A stretch of DNA of 64,000 nt from Doryteuthis pealeii (taxonomy: Eukaryota > Mollusca > Cephalopoda > Myopsida > Loliginidae), in assembly GCA_023376005.1 (NCBI GenBank), contig CM042162.1:89135425-89199424 (forward strand), written 5' to 3'. Positions 43,365 to 55,900 of the stretch are shown here, piece after piece. The position numbers were made by a program, and so were the translations under genes. Each line of letters starts with the position of its first letter. Position 1 is the first letter of the stretch. The notes under the pieces are model-generated. The model was given only the letters and a program-made list of their open reading frames with translations. It searched no databases and was not told the origin of the DNA.

Positions 43365-43569
43365 TCATATAAACCATTCTCTTCGTTGCTGAATGGGAAG
43401 ACCGTCTGGAGTGTACATAAACGCCATGTTGGGAATATCCTCAGGGTCGCTGTCTGTTTTCGAGGCTTCCGTTTCGTAGTTCCCTTTCTGTCCGGTGTTA
43501 TTGCACATGATGTACAGAACTGCAGTGAGGGTAAGGAAGAAGACCGACAAGGCAACTGGAAGAAATAAA
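43365..43569 (-). pseudogene. Transmembrane plus short tail, terminal-exon-like
   Basis: The minus-strand frame reads a hydrophobic segment (LPVALSVFFLTLTAVLYIMC), then a polar tail (KGNYETEASKTDSDPEDI, MAFMYTPDGLPIQQRREW) and a stop. This looks like a single-pass membrane anchor with a ~45-residue cytoplasmic tail. It lies on the same strand as the coiled-coil pieces but upstream of them, so it would end a different copy. The mirror copy in the right arm (59,030-59,257, plus) keeps it partly open. I do not know the family. Confidence 0.35.
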
Positions 43570-43634
43570 AACAGAAAAAATCATCAATATGACTCTCAAA
43601 ACTGAAACTATATCTGGGAGACAATAAAAAATCA

Positions 43635-43870
43635 TTGTTATCTGTACAACGTTTCGGCTGATGTGCCCTCCGGCCTTCTTCAGGTATTTTTTGTCGAACT
43701 CGGGAACCATCTCAGACTCGGGAACCTTCTTTTTGAACTCGGGAACCTTATTGTCTTAATTGGGAGCCATCACGGAACTGAGTCCGAGAAGGTTTCCTAG
43801 TCCGACAAGAAATACCTGAAGAAGGCCGGAGGGCACATCGTCCGAAACGCTGTACAGATAACAATGAAGA
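43635..43870. repeat. Repeat E as a fold-back
   Basis: The left part (GTTATCTGTACAACGTTTCG, GGCCTTCTTCAGGTATTT) and right part (AAATACCTGAAGAAGGCC, GCTGTACAGATAACAATG) are inverted. GAACTCGGGAACC units lie between. The end TGTACAGATAACAATGAAGA is then repeated once more to about 43,915. Confidence 0.75.
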
Positions 43871-44159
43871 TGAAGACAATAACGCTGTACAGATAACAAT
43901 GAAGATGAAGACAATAGTCCGAATAAAGAAATAATACTAATCTTCAAGCCTCATCTAAAAAAAATCTAGAGAAATAATAAAAAATCAGTACACGAATTAA
44001 CATTACGTCAAATGTCTCTGGCTCATACCTGGTTTCGGGACCGGGGCAATGTAATAATATGCATTGAAAAAAAAATCGGCTATTTATATACACATAATAC
44101 ATAAGTAGCCTATCAATTGTGTACGAGTGTAACTTGTATAAAACTAATGGTTTCATGGG

Positions 44160-44660
44160 GAAAAAACAAGGATTTGATAGACAGATTTTAACCTGGTATT
44201 GACCTCTTTCTCTGATTTACCTGAGTGAACGTGAGAAAGTTAGTGTAGGAAATTAGTTTTTGGTTTCAAACCAGAGAGACACCATCGTACTTCTTTCCTA
44301 TTAGAGGCCGTGGTGTAATGGTTAGAGTCGTAGGAATGGACTCGTCAACCCGAGTTCAAATCCTGAACGAAGCAATAGTTCACATAGCGCTAATACCCTT
44401 GGAAAAGGTATGAATCCAAATATCCTCCCTCCAGCTATGGGTAAATAGTAGGGAAGACTTTATAATGTACACGATTCCCTAACCCCCCGTCGCATAATTG
44501 AAGGATTGCCAATCAATTATGTACGATAGTGTAGCTTATATCAAACTAACGGTTTTGTGGAAAAACACAGGGAATTTGATTGGCAGGTTTTGACCTGTGT
44601 TTTGACCAGTTCTCTCATTAGATGAGCCAACGTGAGAAAGTTAGATTAGGAAAATCAGCT
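44160..44660 (+). repeat. Direct duplication split by a SINE-B
   Basis: 44,105-44,285 and 44,500-44,660 share CAATT-TGTACGA, AAACTAA-GGTTT-TG and AACGTGAGAAAGTTAG. A SINE-B (44,300-44,465) lies between the two copies. Confidence 0.75.
44300..44465 (+). repeat. SINE-B, 3' truncated
   Basis: GAGGCCGTGGTGTAATGGTT and CCGAGTTCAAATCCTG head; body to GGTAAATAGTAGGG. Its mirror is at 58,140-58,312. Confidence 0.8.
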
Positions 44661-45117
44661 TTTGGCTAGGCGCTGAATGGGCAGGAAGCAAAATGGCTTC
44701 CACTCGATCGAAGCCAAATTCTTAAACGCGTGTTTATCTGACTGGGTTTATCAAATGATAAAGAGCACTAAAAAGCAAAAGAAAGTCTTGTGTTCGTTAA
44801 TGAAAAACAAACAACGGACCCATATCAGATACATAAGAAATATAAGTATAATGTTTATCGAATTGATTACATAGCGTATGCCTTCCTAGGGTTAATGGTT
44901 ATCATTATATTGTTTGAAAACAAACGGGTCAGAAGTATGTGGCTATTCTCCTCGCATGAGATTATGGGACTTCGAGAAAATATATTTTTTGATTAGTTGT
45001 CTATTCTCCCAAATAAACTCAGTCAGTTACGAACACCTAGCAATAAAAAAACATATAAACATCTCAATGGGGAAGAAAATAAAAGATCTTATTTTATAAT
45101 AATAATAATTATGAAAT

Positions 45118-45350
45118 TTATTGTGTACAGTGCTCAGGTGCACCACAACTCATCAAAGTCTCATGTCTAGTACATAGAATAATGTACTAATGTCAGGAAC
45201 ATGAATAGTGTACAGTGATAATATACATGTATATGTACAGTGCTTAGGTGCACCACAACTCATCAAAGTCTCATGTCTAGTACATAGAATAATGTACTAA
45301 TGTCAGGAATAGGAATAGTGTACAGTAATAATAAACATGTATGTGTACAG
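45118..45350. repeat. ~115-bp tandem repeat, left block
   Basis: About two copies of a unit containing GTGCACCACAACTCATCAAA, GTCTCATGTCTAGTACATAG and AATGTACTAATGTCAGGAA. Continues at 49,370 after the transposon. Confidence 0.9.
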
Positions 45351-48300
45351 TAGGGTAGGTCGATTTTCATACCAACCTTAGTTTCAAACGGAGAAAGTTG
45401 CTAATTAACATAAAGAATAATTGTACCAAATATTTTTCTATAAAACTTTACCATTGTTTGAGCAATCGCATTTAAATATACACAAAAATCGAATGTTTTG
45501 AATTTCGCTCAGTTACGAAATATAAGTAGGTCAGATTAACCGTAGTTTTGAAAACATGTAAAAAAAGGCTTAATAAAAGATTTTATTTCATTCAATAGCA
45601 TGCAATTCTTGGTAGATTAAATAAAAGTAAATAAAAAAGAAAATGCTGCAAAAATATTTAATTTAAGAAAAGTTTATTAACCAAATTCGGCTCGTTTTTA
45701 AAAAGGAAACTACGTATCAACACGTTTTGTTGTTTACATGAATTTCATTTGAGCTGATTTAAACAGAAAATAATTAAATATTTTCCTTTTTTTATTTTAA
45801 CAAACTTAATTATTAGAAAAAAGAAATAAGTAGCTTTATATTCCCTGTGATAGATAAGTTTTATTTTATTTTTAATTTTGAAGACATTATTTTTCATTCG
45901 AATTTTTTTTTTGCTTGCTACCAAGCGATTTGCCTTTATTTATATGGTAAGTAAGTACATATTTTATCTTTTTCTATATTTTCCATTTCTTTAAATTTCA
46001 CTCTTGAGCATATTATTTAATTTGTTCTATTTCTTATAATAAAAGATATATTTTTTATAACAACAAATACATTTTTTTTCAGATAGTTTTCTAAAAAAAT
46101 GGTTGGAAAACGAACTCGTAGTGCTTCTTCTACTCATTTTGGAGGGCCACCTTCTCCATTAAATAAGTCGAACCGCCAACATTTAGACAAATAATTCAAT
46201 ATAGTTATTTTCTAAAAAATACTTGTTCAAATTTAACAAACTTCAATATTTTAAAATTAATGGCAAAAAATATAATTGATATTTGGAATGCAGTTAATCC
46301 CCGTTTGCCTCTGTTAAGCGAATGTCTATTATAATTAAACTGAAAAAGACATGTTCGAAAAAGCGCATCAGATAAATAGAAAATCTATTTCTTTCAGCGC
46401 AAAAGAAATTATGGTAAAAAACTGGATACATTGTTTGACATTTCTTCTCCTGTCAATTGCCAATTTTAAGTGTGAAGACAAAAATGTGAAATGCAAAAAA
46501 GAAAATTGTCAGACTAGCACATAGTCTGTATTTGTCCTCTCAAGATAAGGTAAAGTTATTTTTCTATTCTTTCTTTTTTAATGAATTCAAATATCAATCC
46601 CGATATCATAAAGACATTTTTTAATTCAATTGATCTATATATGATATTTTATGTAAATAAGTTAGAAAGTTTTCTTTTCTATGTGATATAATATTTTGAG
46701 ATTTCAGTTGTTAGATGTATTTATTCAACATAAATTACATCTAATATTTCAGGTACCAATGGAAGACAGAGAGTATCAAAAGACCAGAGGGCCAAAATAG
46801 GACCCAAGGTAGTTTCCAGCTTGGACCTGTGGATCAAGCTGCCATTCAGAAACCTAAAAGTAGTGTAGTAGAAGGAAAAAGACAAAAACAAATTGATTCC
46901 TCTCTTATTGCCTCTACATCTTATGATCAGGATATTATTATTTCCCATTCATTAATAGTGAGGAAATAGATGAAGATTATGAGCCTGGCAGATATCCCAC
47001 AATGTTTATAGCCTTTTAAAAATTCCTCGGTATGCTACTGAGTTGATCAGGGGTGATGTTTCATCGAACTTAGGAGCAAGTCTTGCAAATGCCTTTTTTT
47101 AGATTTACAGGTATGGGCCTTCTCAACCTGAGTGTAGATATCAAAAACATAATTTTAGATAAATCTAAAATAGACCGTGCAAAAAGAAAGAACAAAAACT
47201 AATGCCCATGTAAAAACACATTGATAAAACTGAAAAATTATTTGTATTGGTGTTGATGGAAGACAGGATAAAAATACTCTCTTAAAAAGAAATTGTGGAG
47301 GTGATGGAAAGAAAACAATTTAAAAAATGAAGGGAACAGAACACCACTTGACATTTACAAAAGAGATGGGTTGTGGTAAAAGTGGAAAGTACCTCACACA
47401 TAGTTATCCAATTACTGGAGCAACTGGTGTTGTCTAGCAGAGGAGGTTTTTTGTTTTGGAGGAGTATGACAGTGTTGATACCCTAAAAGCTGTTTTACTG
47501 GATAACACCCATACAATTACTGGCTGTGAAGCTGGGCTAATTTCAGTTCTAGAGAAACAACTAAAAAGGAAACTGCACATCATTGGTTGCTTCTCTACAT
47601 CAACATGAGCTTCCTTTCAGAGCGGTTTTTTTAAGCACATTGATGGCAGCACAAGAAGTCCAACATCATTATTGTCCAATTAGGAAATTGTGTATACAAA
47701 TGATATCATAATTTACCCCAGATCAAAGTTTGAACCGATAGTTAGTCTCTGGAGAGCCAATATCTAGCATTAAACAGACATGATCTGAGTAGTGATCAGA
47801 TACTTCTTCTAGAATATGCAGTAGGTATTTCACGGGGGAAAGTCACCTTAGATATGCTGCATGGAAAATTGGACCTTTTAAATCAGGCAAGATGCTTGAC
47901 GTTAGCTACCAGACTAATGTGTTTGTGGACTCGTGGATTTACACTGAAAACATATCAAAACTACATAGCCTAATCCAGTTTTTTGTTAAAGTTATGCAAT
48001 TAGCCTGGTTTGAAATTAAAAGAGACAATAAATTTTCATAACCAGAATCCACTGTATATTTTTCATTTGCTGCAAAGAATCAAGAGAGCCACACTGAAAT
48101 TCGAGGAGGTTTGCATTCAAAATATTCACGTAATGCTTTTGGCCTCATACTGAATAATATGTTGTATTCGATGTTAAATCAGATGAACTGGAAGTGAGGG
48201 ACGAAGCTATAAAAATAATTTTAGCCATTAAAATTTAGATAAGATTGATTGAAAATGATTTCATCGATTTATAGTATCTAATTTATATATATATATATTC

Positions 48301-49370
48301 GATAAAAAATTAAAAATTAAGACAAGTTGAACTTTCAATCTAATTCAATATATTGATTTTTCATTTTTTTTAGGAGAGGGAAGCCAACCAAAAAGGCTAA
48401 AAAAATACCAAAATAAATTTTGATGCTACATTGGTCACAGTTGATCGTCCTGCCAAACTGGAATTTGTGTTCCTGGATTCACTGAAAAATTTAGATAATG
48501 AATACGAGGAGTAAAAGAGGGATAAATTAGAGTTGCCTGATTTGCCTTCACACTCACAAATGCTGAAAGAGCTAAAATTAACAACTTCAGCTTCCCAATC
48601 GGTTTATGGAATTGAAGCAAGGCATAGGCATATCATTACACGAACAAAGTTTTGCATGAAGATAATAAGGCCTTCCTTTGCTTCAAAGGGCTCTTATGTA
48701 GAGCAGTTTAATATGATGGCATGATAAAAGTTACTATTATCCCTAGAACATTCATGTATCTTTATAATGTCTTTATAACTTTATGCATTACAGTGATTAA
48801 TATAAAAAGAAATTTAAAAATTAGTAACTAGTAGATATTTAAGGAATGTTCAAATTACAATGGTAGCTTATGTTAAATCATCATCCCTTCATTTGTTTCT
48901 AGCAGAGTTTCATACTTATTTGCTTTTGTTTCATTGATAACAGAAAAAAATAATGCTACAAACAATATATTGCAATGATAATGACATAAAAATATCTCAT
49001 TTAATGAGGTAAAATGCTGCTTATTTGAGATATTAGGGTGGGGTGTGGATAAATTTCACTTAAATGTTACTTTCGTATATGTCTATTCATTTTAATTTGA
49101 ATAAGATAAATTTACAAATTTTTCTGGATTGAAATTATGAAGATTTTAATGCAATTTCTTATGTAAATTGTAATAAAAAACTACAAAGGATTTCTGAGGG
49201 CCTTCAAAATAGACGATCTTTAAACTGAATGCTCAAAAATTGTTCAAGCTAGAAACCTACTTTTTGGTGTCAGTACTTACGCATTACAGCTACCAATACT
49301 CAACTTCTTCTATTTGATACATTTTGATTATCCAAAAAAAGTTGAAATCGACTCACAGCGACCTAGTGTA
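45351..49370 (+). mobile_element. 4-kb hAT-like DNA transposon, degraded
   Basis: The left end is TAGGGTAGGTCGATTTTCAT. The right end is a noisy inverted version (GAAATCGACT ... GACCTA); the right arm's copy shows it more clearly (GTCGATTTTCACTTTTTTGG near 52,972). The flanks GTGTACAG and GTGTATCAG suggest an 8-bp target duplication. TAGGG ends and 8-bp duplications fit the hAT superfamily, although I cannot see a hAT dimerisation motif. It sits inside the ~115-bp tandem repeat. The MITE at 7,951-8,424 shares both ends. Confidence 0.75.
46098..48724 (+). pseudogene. Transposase-like gene, multi-exon, decayed
   Basis: Pieces in order: an ATG start (MVGKRTRSASSTHFGGPP, 46,098); a Cys-rich piece after TTTCAG (KKLDTLFDISSP, then CKKENC, 46,395-46,555) ending at a GTAAAG donor-like site; after another TTTCAG, VPMEDREY then KDQRAKIGPKVVSS (46,753 on); PRYATELIRGDVSSNLGASL (about 47,030); ILDKSKIDRAKRK; LGVDGRQDKNTLLKRNCGG; SYPITGATG; TGCEAGLISVLEKQLKRKLH (about 47,520); FKHIDGSTRSPTS; RHDLSSDQILLLEYAVGISR; and LTLATRLMCLWTRGFTLK. 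The order and blocks recall a family repeated in many invertebrate genomes that I take to be transposon-derived. Many frameshifts, so not functional. Confidence 0.6.
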
Positions 49371-49745
49371 TCAGTGCTTAGTGCACCACAATCATCAAAG
49401 TCTCATGTCTAGTACATAGAATAATGTACTAATGTCAGGAACATGAATAGTGTACAGTGATAATATACATGTATATGGACAGTGCTTAGGTGCACCAAAC
49501 TCATCAAAGTCGCATGTCTAGTACATAAGAATAATGTACTAATGTCAGGAACATGAATATGTACAGTGATAATATACAGTGTATATGGACAGTGCTTAGG
49601 TGCACACAACTCATCAAAGTCTCATCTAGTACATAGAATAGAGTACTAATGTCAGGAACATGAATAGTGTACAGTGATATTATACGTATGTACGTGATTA
49701 GGTGCAACCAATCCATCAAAAGTATCATGTCTAGTACATAAAATA
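49370..49745. repeat. ~115-bp tandem repeat, right block, noisy
   Basis: Three to four units of the same repeat, with many small indels (ACACAACTCATC, CACCAAACTCATC). Sequence quality appears to fall from here on. Confidence 0.85.
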
Positions 49746-49899
49746 CTATTAGTAGTCAAGAACAGTAATTCATGTTATATGTGCGCGTGCGTGGGTATGT
49801 GTGTGAAGGGGGTTTCAAGTATAATGTTGGCGGATTACAGGAACATGGAGGCTTTGAAAGATGTCTTGCCTCCTAGTCGCCTCAGGCTGTAGAATACCT

Positions 49900-50290
49900 G
49901 AGCTGTACTAGTACAGAGGGTGAAATCCCAAATGGACAACCTGTTGGTCGTGGGTATCACCACTGATGTTTAAGTGTAGAATCCTGGTGGTTGTACAATT
50001 CATGACATGCAACACACCACTTTAACCCTTACTTAGGCTAGACTTATGCCAGCCATAGCACTTATATAATTGTCTAAATCCTATTGCCATTGTGGCAAGC
50101 TCCAACCCCTTTTTATAATATATGTGCTTGAAATTAGTGAATGAGAGCCTTGGTGTCTTGTGTATGATATTACACAGCATCTAGTGATGAGGTTCCAGTT
50201 CTGGAACGCTAGGAAGTGTGGAGTACTCCTTCATGGGCCTCATGATGCTCCAAGGTCCACACTGACGCCAGAGAGGTAGTACCTGTTAGT
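49900..50290 (+). repeat. SINE1-like copy (left arm)
   Basis: GGTCGTGGGTATCACC to the CCTGTTAGTG block; ends at a TA run. Mirror at 51,950-52,450. Confidence 0.65.
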
Positions 50291-50334
50291 GTTCCATACA
50301 TATATATATATATATTATATATATATATATATTA

Positions 50335-50600
50335 TAATTATACCAACCTTCCGCACGAGCAGATGGACACAGGTTAATTTCTTAAGTGGGGTTTAACAGG
50401 TTTGAATTCAGAGTTTCCTTCTCCTAGACTGTTAATTTGCCTTGGTTAAAGAGGCCAGTCTAAGCGCTCCTATTCCCAGATTTGAAGGAAATTGGATTCA
50501 TTCCTTTCCCATGGATATTAGCGCCATGTGATATGCAAAGAGCTTCGTCCAGTTTGAACTCGGGTCGACGAGTCCATTTCCCTACGACTCTAACCATAAC
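50335..50600 (-). repeat. SINE-B, minus (left arm)
   Basis: TACCAACCTTCCGCACGAGC to CGACTCTAACCATAACC. Mirror at 51,597-51,872. Confidence 0.7.
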
Positions 50601-50724
50601 CATATATGGGTTAAATAGGAAATGTGTTTTCAAATGAGTTTAAAAGAAAATGTTTAAAATGACTTATGGGGAGAGCTATACCAATCAAGAATTAATGAAA
50701 AAATTCTTCAGCATCTAGATCTTG

Positions 50725-51030
50725 GTTTGTTGGTATAGTTTGTTTTACGCATATCAACCTAAGTGGGTCATTTAATGGCCGATAAAGTTTTCAAATAAAG
50801 TAATTCTTAATGGATCCTCTCAATTTTTTTTATAAATACTTTTTTCTATTTAATCATAGGTGGGACCCTAACAGGTACTACCGTCATCCACGGTCAGAGT
50901 GCATCAGGGAGCAATGGTGATGGAGGGGTGCTCACATAAGGCGTCCCAACCCTCCAAAACTGGAACCCTCCAATTAGAAAGAGTTTAATGTCATTCCAGG
51001 ACATGAAGACCTTCGGCAGACACCGTTACG
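50725..51030 (-). repeat. SINE1, minus (left of axis)
   Basis: Starts GGTATAGTTTGTTTTACGC and runs to CAGGACATGAAGACC. Its mirror begins at 51,150, so the axis falls within or just beyond this copy. Confidence 0.65.
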
Positions 51031-51050
51031 ACATAGATAACGCAACAAGT

Positions 51051-51126
51051 TTTAACATGCCGCGTAAAATCAACCAACAACTAACTAACCAGACATAGAT
51101 AAGTCAGTGAAACAAAGACACGTAAA
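51051..51126. other. Palindrome loop
   Basis: This ~75-bp spacer between the arms does not pair with itself. AGACATAGATAAGTCAGTG lies near its middle. Confidence 0.7.
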
Positions 51127-51149
51127 CTTGTTGCGTTAGTTACTATGTC

Positions 51150-51460
51150 GTAAGGTGTTAAGGTTCTGTCATGTTGGGAATGAATTTAAACTCTTTCTAA
51201 TGGGAGGTGTCCAGTTTTGGAGTTCTGGGGAATGTCGAGGCTGCCACCCGCGTCCATCACCCTTGCTCCTGCATGCACTCTGACTGGAGGGTTTAGTACC
51301 CTGGTTTAGGGTCCCACCTAGGATTAAATAGAAAATGTATTTAAACAAAAATTGAGTATCCATTAAGAATTACTTTTATTTGAAAACTTTATCGGCATTA
51401 AATGACCCACCTTAGGTTGATATGCGTAAACCAAACTACTACCAACACCAAACCAAATCT
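51150..51460 (+). repeat. SINE1 (right arm)
   Basis: TGTCATGTTGGGAATGA to GATATGCGTAAACCAAAC; indel-rich mirror of 50,725-51,030. Confidence 0.65.
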
Positions 51461-51596
51461 ATGCTCACAGAAATTTTGTTTCATTAATTCTTCTGATGGA
51501 TATCCAATGTCATTTTAAACATTTTCTTTAAAAAAAAAGCTAAAAAAAAAAAAAGCAAAAATAAACTCATTTGAAACACCATTTTCTATTTAACCC

Positions 51597-51872
51597 ATAT
51601 ATGGTCTAATGGTTAGAGTCGTAGGAAATGGACTCGTCCACCCGAGTTCAATACTGACGAAGCTCTTATCCATACTTCACATGGCGCTAATATCCATGAG
51701 ACAAGGATGAATCCAATTTTCCTTCAACTTGGGAATAGGAGCTGGGTACGACTGGCCTCTTTAACCAGGCAAATAACCACGTCTAAGGCAGAAGGAAAAC
51801 TCTGAATCACCTGTTAACCCCACGTGAAGAAATTAACCCTTGTGTCACATCCGCTCGTGCGGAAGGGTTGGT
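51597..51872 (+). repeat. SINE-B (right arm)
   Basis: TATGGTCTAATGGTTAGAG and CCGAGTTCAATACTG head; GTGTCACATCCGCTCG end; mirror of 50,335-50,600. Confidence 0.7.
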
Positions 51873-51949
51873 ATATATATAGTATACTATATACATATAT
51901 AATATATATATATATATGTAATCGGCACTAAAGGTACTCCCTCTCTGGG

Positions 51950-52450
51950 TCAGTGTGGACCTTTGGAGCATTGAGACTGAAGGAGTACTCCACACTTCCT
52001 AAGCGTTCCAGAACTGGAACCTCATGGACAACACCTAGATTGCTGTGTAATACATTATCGCACAGACAACCAAGGGCCTCTCATTCACGATAAGTAATTT
52101 TCAAGCACATATATATAAAAGGGGGGGTTGGAGGCTTGCCACAATGCGCAATCGGATTTAGATCATTATATTAGAGTAGCTATGGCTGGCTAGTCTAGCC
52201 TAAGGTAAGGTTAATGTGTGTTTAGCATGTATCGAATTGTACAACCACCAAGGATTCTACAACTTAAACATAAGTGGTTGATACCCACGACCACCAGGTT
52301 TCCATCTTGGGATTTCAACCTCTGTACATGTACAGTCCAGTTTGTAATTCTACAGCCTGCAGGCGACTAGGAGGCAAGACATCTTTCAAGCTTCCATGCT
52401 TCCGGTAGCCGCATCCGCCAACAATACTTAAACGCCGCCTTCATCACACA
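51950..52450 (-). repeat. SINE1 (right arm)
   Basis: Mirror of 49,900-50,290, with many small insertions. Confidence 0.65.
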
Positions 52451-52499
52451 TGGGCACCCACCGAGTAGCAAGGGATGGACAGCGCAATCATACATGGAT

Positions 52500-52930
52500 T
52501 ATATTATTACTGCCTTCTTGACACTAATACATTATTTTATGTACTAGACATGATACTTTGATGGTTGTGGTGCCACGCACTAATCACTGTACTATGGATC
52601 CACATGTATATTATCAACTGTACACTATTGCATTAGGTTCCTGACATATAGTACATTATTGCTTATGTACTGACCATGAGACTTTGCTGAGTTTGTGGTG
52701 CACCTAACCAATGGTCCATCGGTAAAATACATGTTATTCTCACTGTACACTATTATCAGTCTGACATAGTCATTATTCTATGTATCAGATCTGAGACTTT
52801 GATGAGTTGTTGCGAGTGCACCTAAGACGTCTATATCATGTATAATTATCAAACTGTAACACTATGTCATGTTCCGACATTAGTAACAGTTTCTTCTAAT
52901 TGACTAGACATGAGACTTTGATGAGTTGTG
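52500..52930. repeat. ~115-bp tandem repeat, inverted, noisy
   Basis: Units with TAGACATGA-ACTTTGATG and GTGGTGCACCTAA; mirror of 49,370-49,745. Confidence 0.85.
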
Positions 52931-52959
52931 GTGCACCCCTAAGCACGTACCTAGGGTAT

Positions 52960-55900
52960 GCTTCGGTCGATTTTCACTTTTTTGGAATATCAAATGTATG
53001 AGACAAATGAAGAAAGTTGAGTATTGGTATGGTAATACTGGACACCAAAAAGTAGAGTATTCTAGCTTGAAACTCAATTTTTGAGCATCTCAGTTTTAAA
53101 GAATCGTCTATTATGAAGCCCTCAGAAAATCCTTGTTTTTTTATACATTTTACAATAAGAGAAGTGCATTAAAAATTCTCATAATTCACTCCCAGGAAAA
53201 AATTTGCTAATTTTCTTATTCAAATAAATGAATAGACCTATATCGAAAGCTTAACATTTACAGTGAAATTATAACCCACCGGCTACTATACGGCATGATC
53301 TCAAATAAGCAGCATTTTGTAGAGCCTCATTAATTGGAGATATGTCATTAATGACATTGCAATATATTGTTGTAGCATTATTTTTCTGTTATCATTCGAA
53401 CCAGCAAAGCAATAAGTATGAACTCTGCTAGAACAAAATGAAGGGATGATGATTTACATAAAGCTATGTTCCATTTAATTTGAACATTCCTTAAAATCTA
53501 CTAGTTACCTAATTTTAAATTTCTATTTTATAATCACTGTATGCATAAAGGGTTAAAAGACATTATAAAGATATGAATGTTTAGTATGGGAATAATAGTA
53601 ACTTTATCCAGCCCATTCATAATTAAACTGCTCTACGAATTAAGAGCCTTTGAAGCAAAGGAAGGCCTTATTTCATGGCATAAAAACTTTTGTACATGAT
53701 ATGCCTCATGGCCTTGGCCTCCATTCCATAAACCGCGCGATTGGGAAGCTAAGTTGTTACATTTTTACTGCTCTTCTTTTCAGCAGCTTGGTGAGTGTGA
53801 AGAAGCCATCAGGCAATCAATTTTATCCCACCTTTGAGACCTCCAGTCATTATCTAACAAATTTCTTCCAGTGATATCCAGGCACACAATTCCATTTTGA
53901 GAACAGGACGATCACATGTGACGCAATGTGTAGCATCAAAATTTTATTTTTGGTCATTTTTTTTAAGCCCTCTTTTTGTTGGCTTCCTCTCCTTGCTGAA
54001 AAAAAAATCAATGAAAATCATATATTGATTTAGACCTGAGACAGTTCAACCTGTCTTAATTTTCATTTTTTATCATGAAATTAGGATATTATTTTAAAAT
54101 TGAAAATCTAAAAATCGATGAAATCAATTTTAAATCAATTTATCTAAGTAATTACTTACGCGCATGGCTAAAATTATTTTTATAGCTCGTCCTCACTTCC
54201 GTTCATCTGATTTAAACCCCATGAATACAACATATTTTCAAGGATAAGGAGGCCCAAAAGCATTACGCTGATATTGTTTGAAATGCACCTCCTGAATTTC
54301 AGGTGTAGCTCTTTGATTCTTTGCAGCAAAAGGTTGAAAAGTATACGTTGCTGGTTATGAAATTATTGTCTCTTTTAATTTCAACCGCTAACTGTGCATA
54401 AACTTTAACAATAACTGATTAGGCTCATGTAGTTTTGATATGTTTTCAGTGTAATTCCCACAAGTCCACAAACACATTAGTCTGGTAGCTAACGTCACCA
54501 CTTGCTGATTTATGGTCGCAATTTCCATGCCAGCCATATCTAAGGTGCGACTTCCCGTGAAATACCTTACTGCATATTCTAGAAGACGGGAGTATCTGAA
54601 TCCACTACTCAGATCATGTCTGTAGTAATGCTAGAATATTGGCTCTCCCAGAGACTAACTATCGGTTCAAATTTGATTGGGGTAAATTAATGATATTCAT
54701 TTGTACACAATTTCCTAATTTGGACAATACATGATCGTTGGAGCTTCTTGGTGCTGGCAATGTGCCTTTAAAAACCGCGCTCTGAACAGGGACAGCTCAT
54801 GTTTGATGTAGAGAGCAACCATGATGGCAGTTTCCTTTTAGTTGTTTCCTGCTAACTGAAAGTTAAGTGCCGAGCTTCACAGCCAGTAATGTATGAGGTC
54901 GGTTCCAGTAAAAACAGCTTTTAGGGTATCACACTGTCAACGTCCCCAAAAACACTAAAGAACCTACTCTGCTAGAACAACACCCAAGTTTTGCTTCCAG
55001 TAATTGGGGAATAACTTGGTGTCGCAGGCTCTTTCCACTTTTACACCACACCCATCCTTTTGTAATGTCAAATGGTGTTCTGTTGCCCTTCATTTTTAAA
55101 TTGAGTGGTTCTTTCCATCTACCTCCACAGAATTTCTGTTGTATAAGAGAGTATTTTATCCTGTCTTCATCAACACCCAATACAATAATTTTTTCAGTTT
55201 TAATCAATGTGTTTTGATGGGCATTAGTTTTTTGTATCTTTCTTTTTGCACGGGACCAGCGGCTACATATGCTCTATTTTTTAGATTATCTAAATTATGT
55301 TTTTGAATATCTACACTCAGGTTGAGAAGGCCCTAGCCTGTTAGAGATCTAATTACGAGAAAGGCATTTGCCAAGACTTGATCTAGTATCGATGAAACAT
55401 CACCGCTCGATCAACTCAGTAGCATACCGAGGAATATTTTTAAAAGGCTACATAAACCTGTTGGGATTCTGTCGCCAAGGCTCATATTTCATCTATTTTC
55501 TCGACTATTTATGAATGGAAACTCAATAATGAGATCCTTGATCATAAGATGTAGCCAGGCAATAAGAGAGGAATCAATTTGTTTTTTGTCTTTTTTCCTT
55601 CTACTACAGTCACTTGTTAGGTTTCGAATGGCAGCTTTCTGATCCACAGGTCCAGCTGGACACTACCCTTGGGTCAGCTATTTGCCCTCTGGTCTTTTAG
55701 ATACTCTCTTCTTCCATTGGTACCTGAAATATTAGATTTGTAATTTATGTTGAATAAATACATCGACTAACCAACTGAAATCTCCAAACATATTATATTC
55801 ACAATAGAAAGAAAACTTTTCTAACTTATTTACAGATCATAAAATATCATTTAGGAAATTCAATTGAATTAAATATGTTTATGATATCGGATGATATTTG

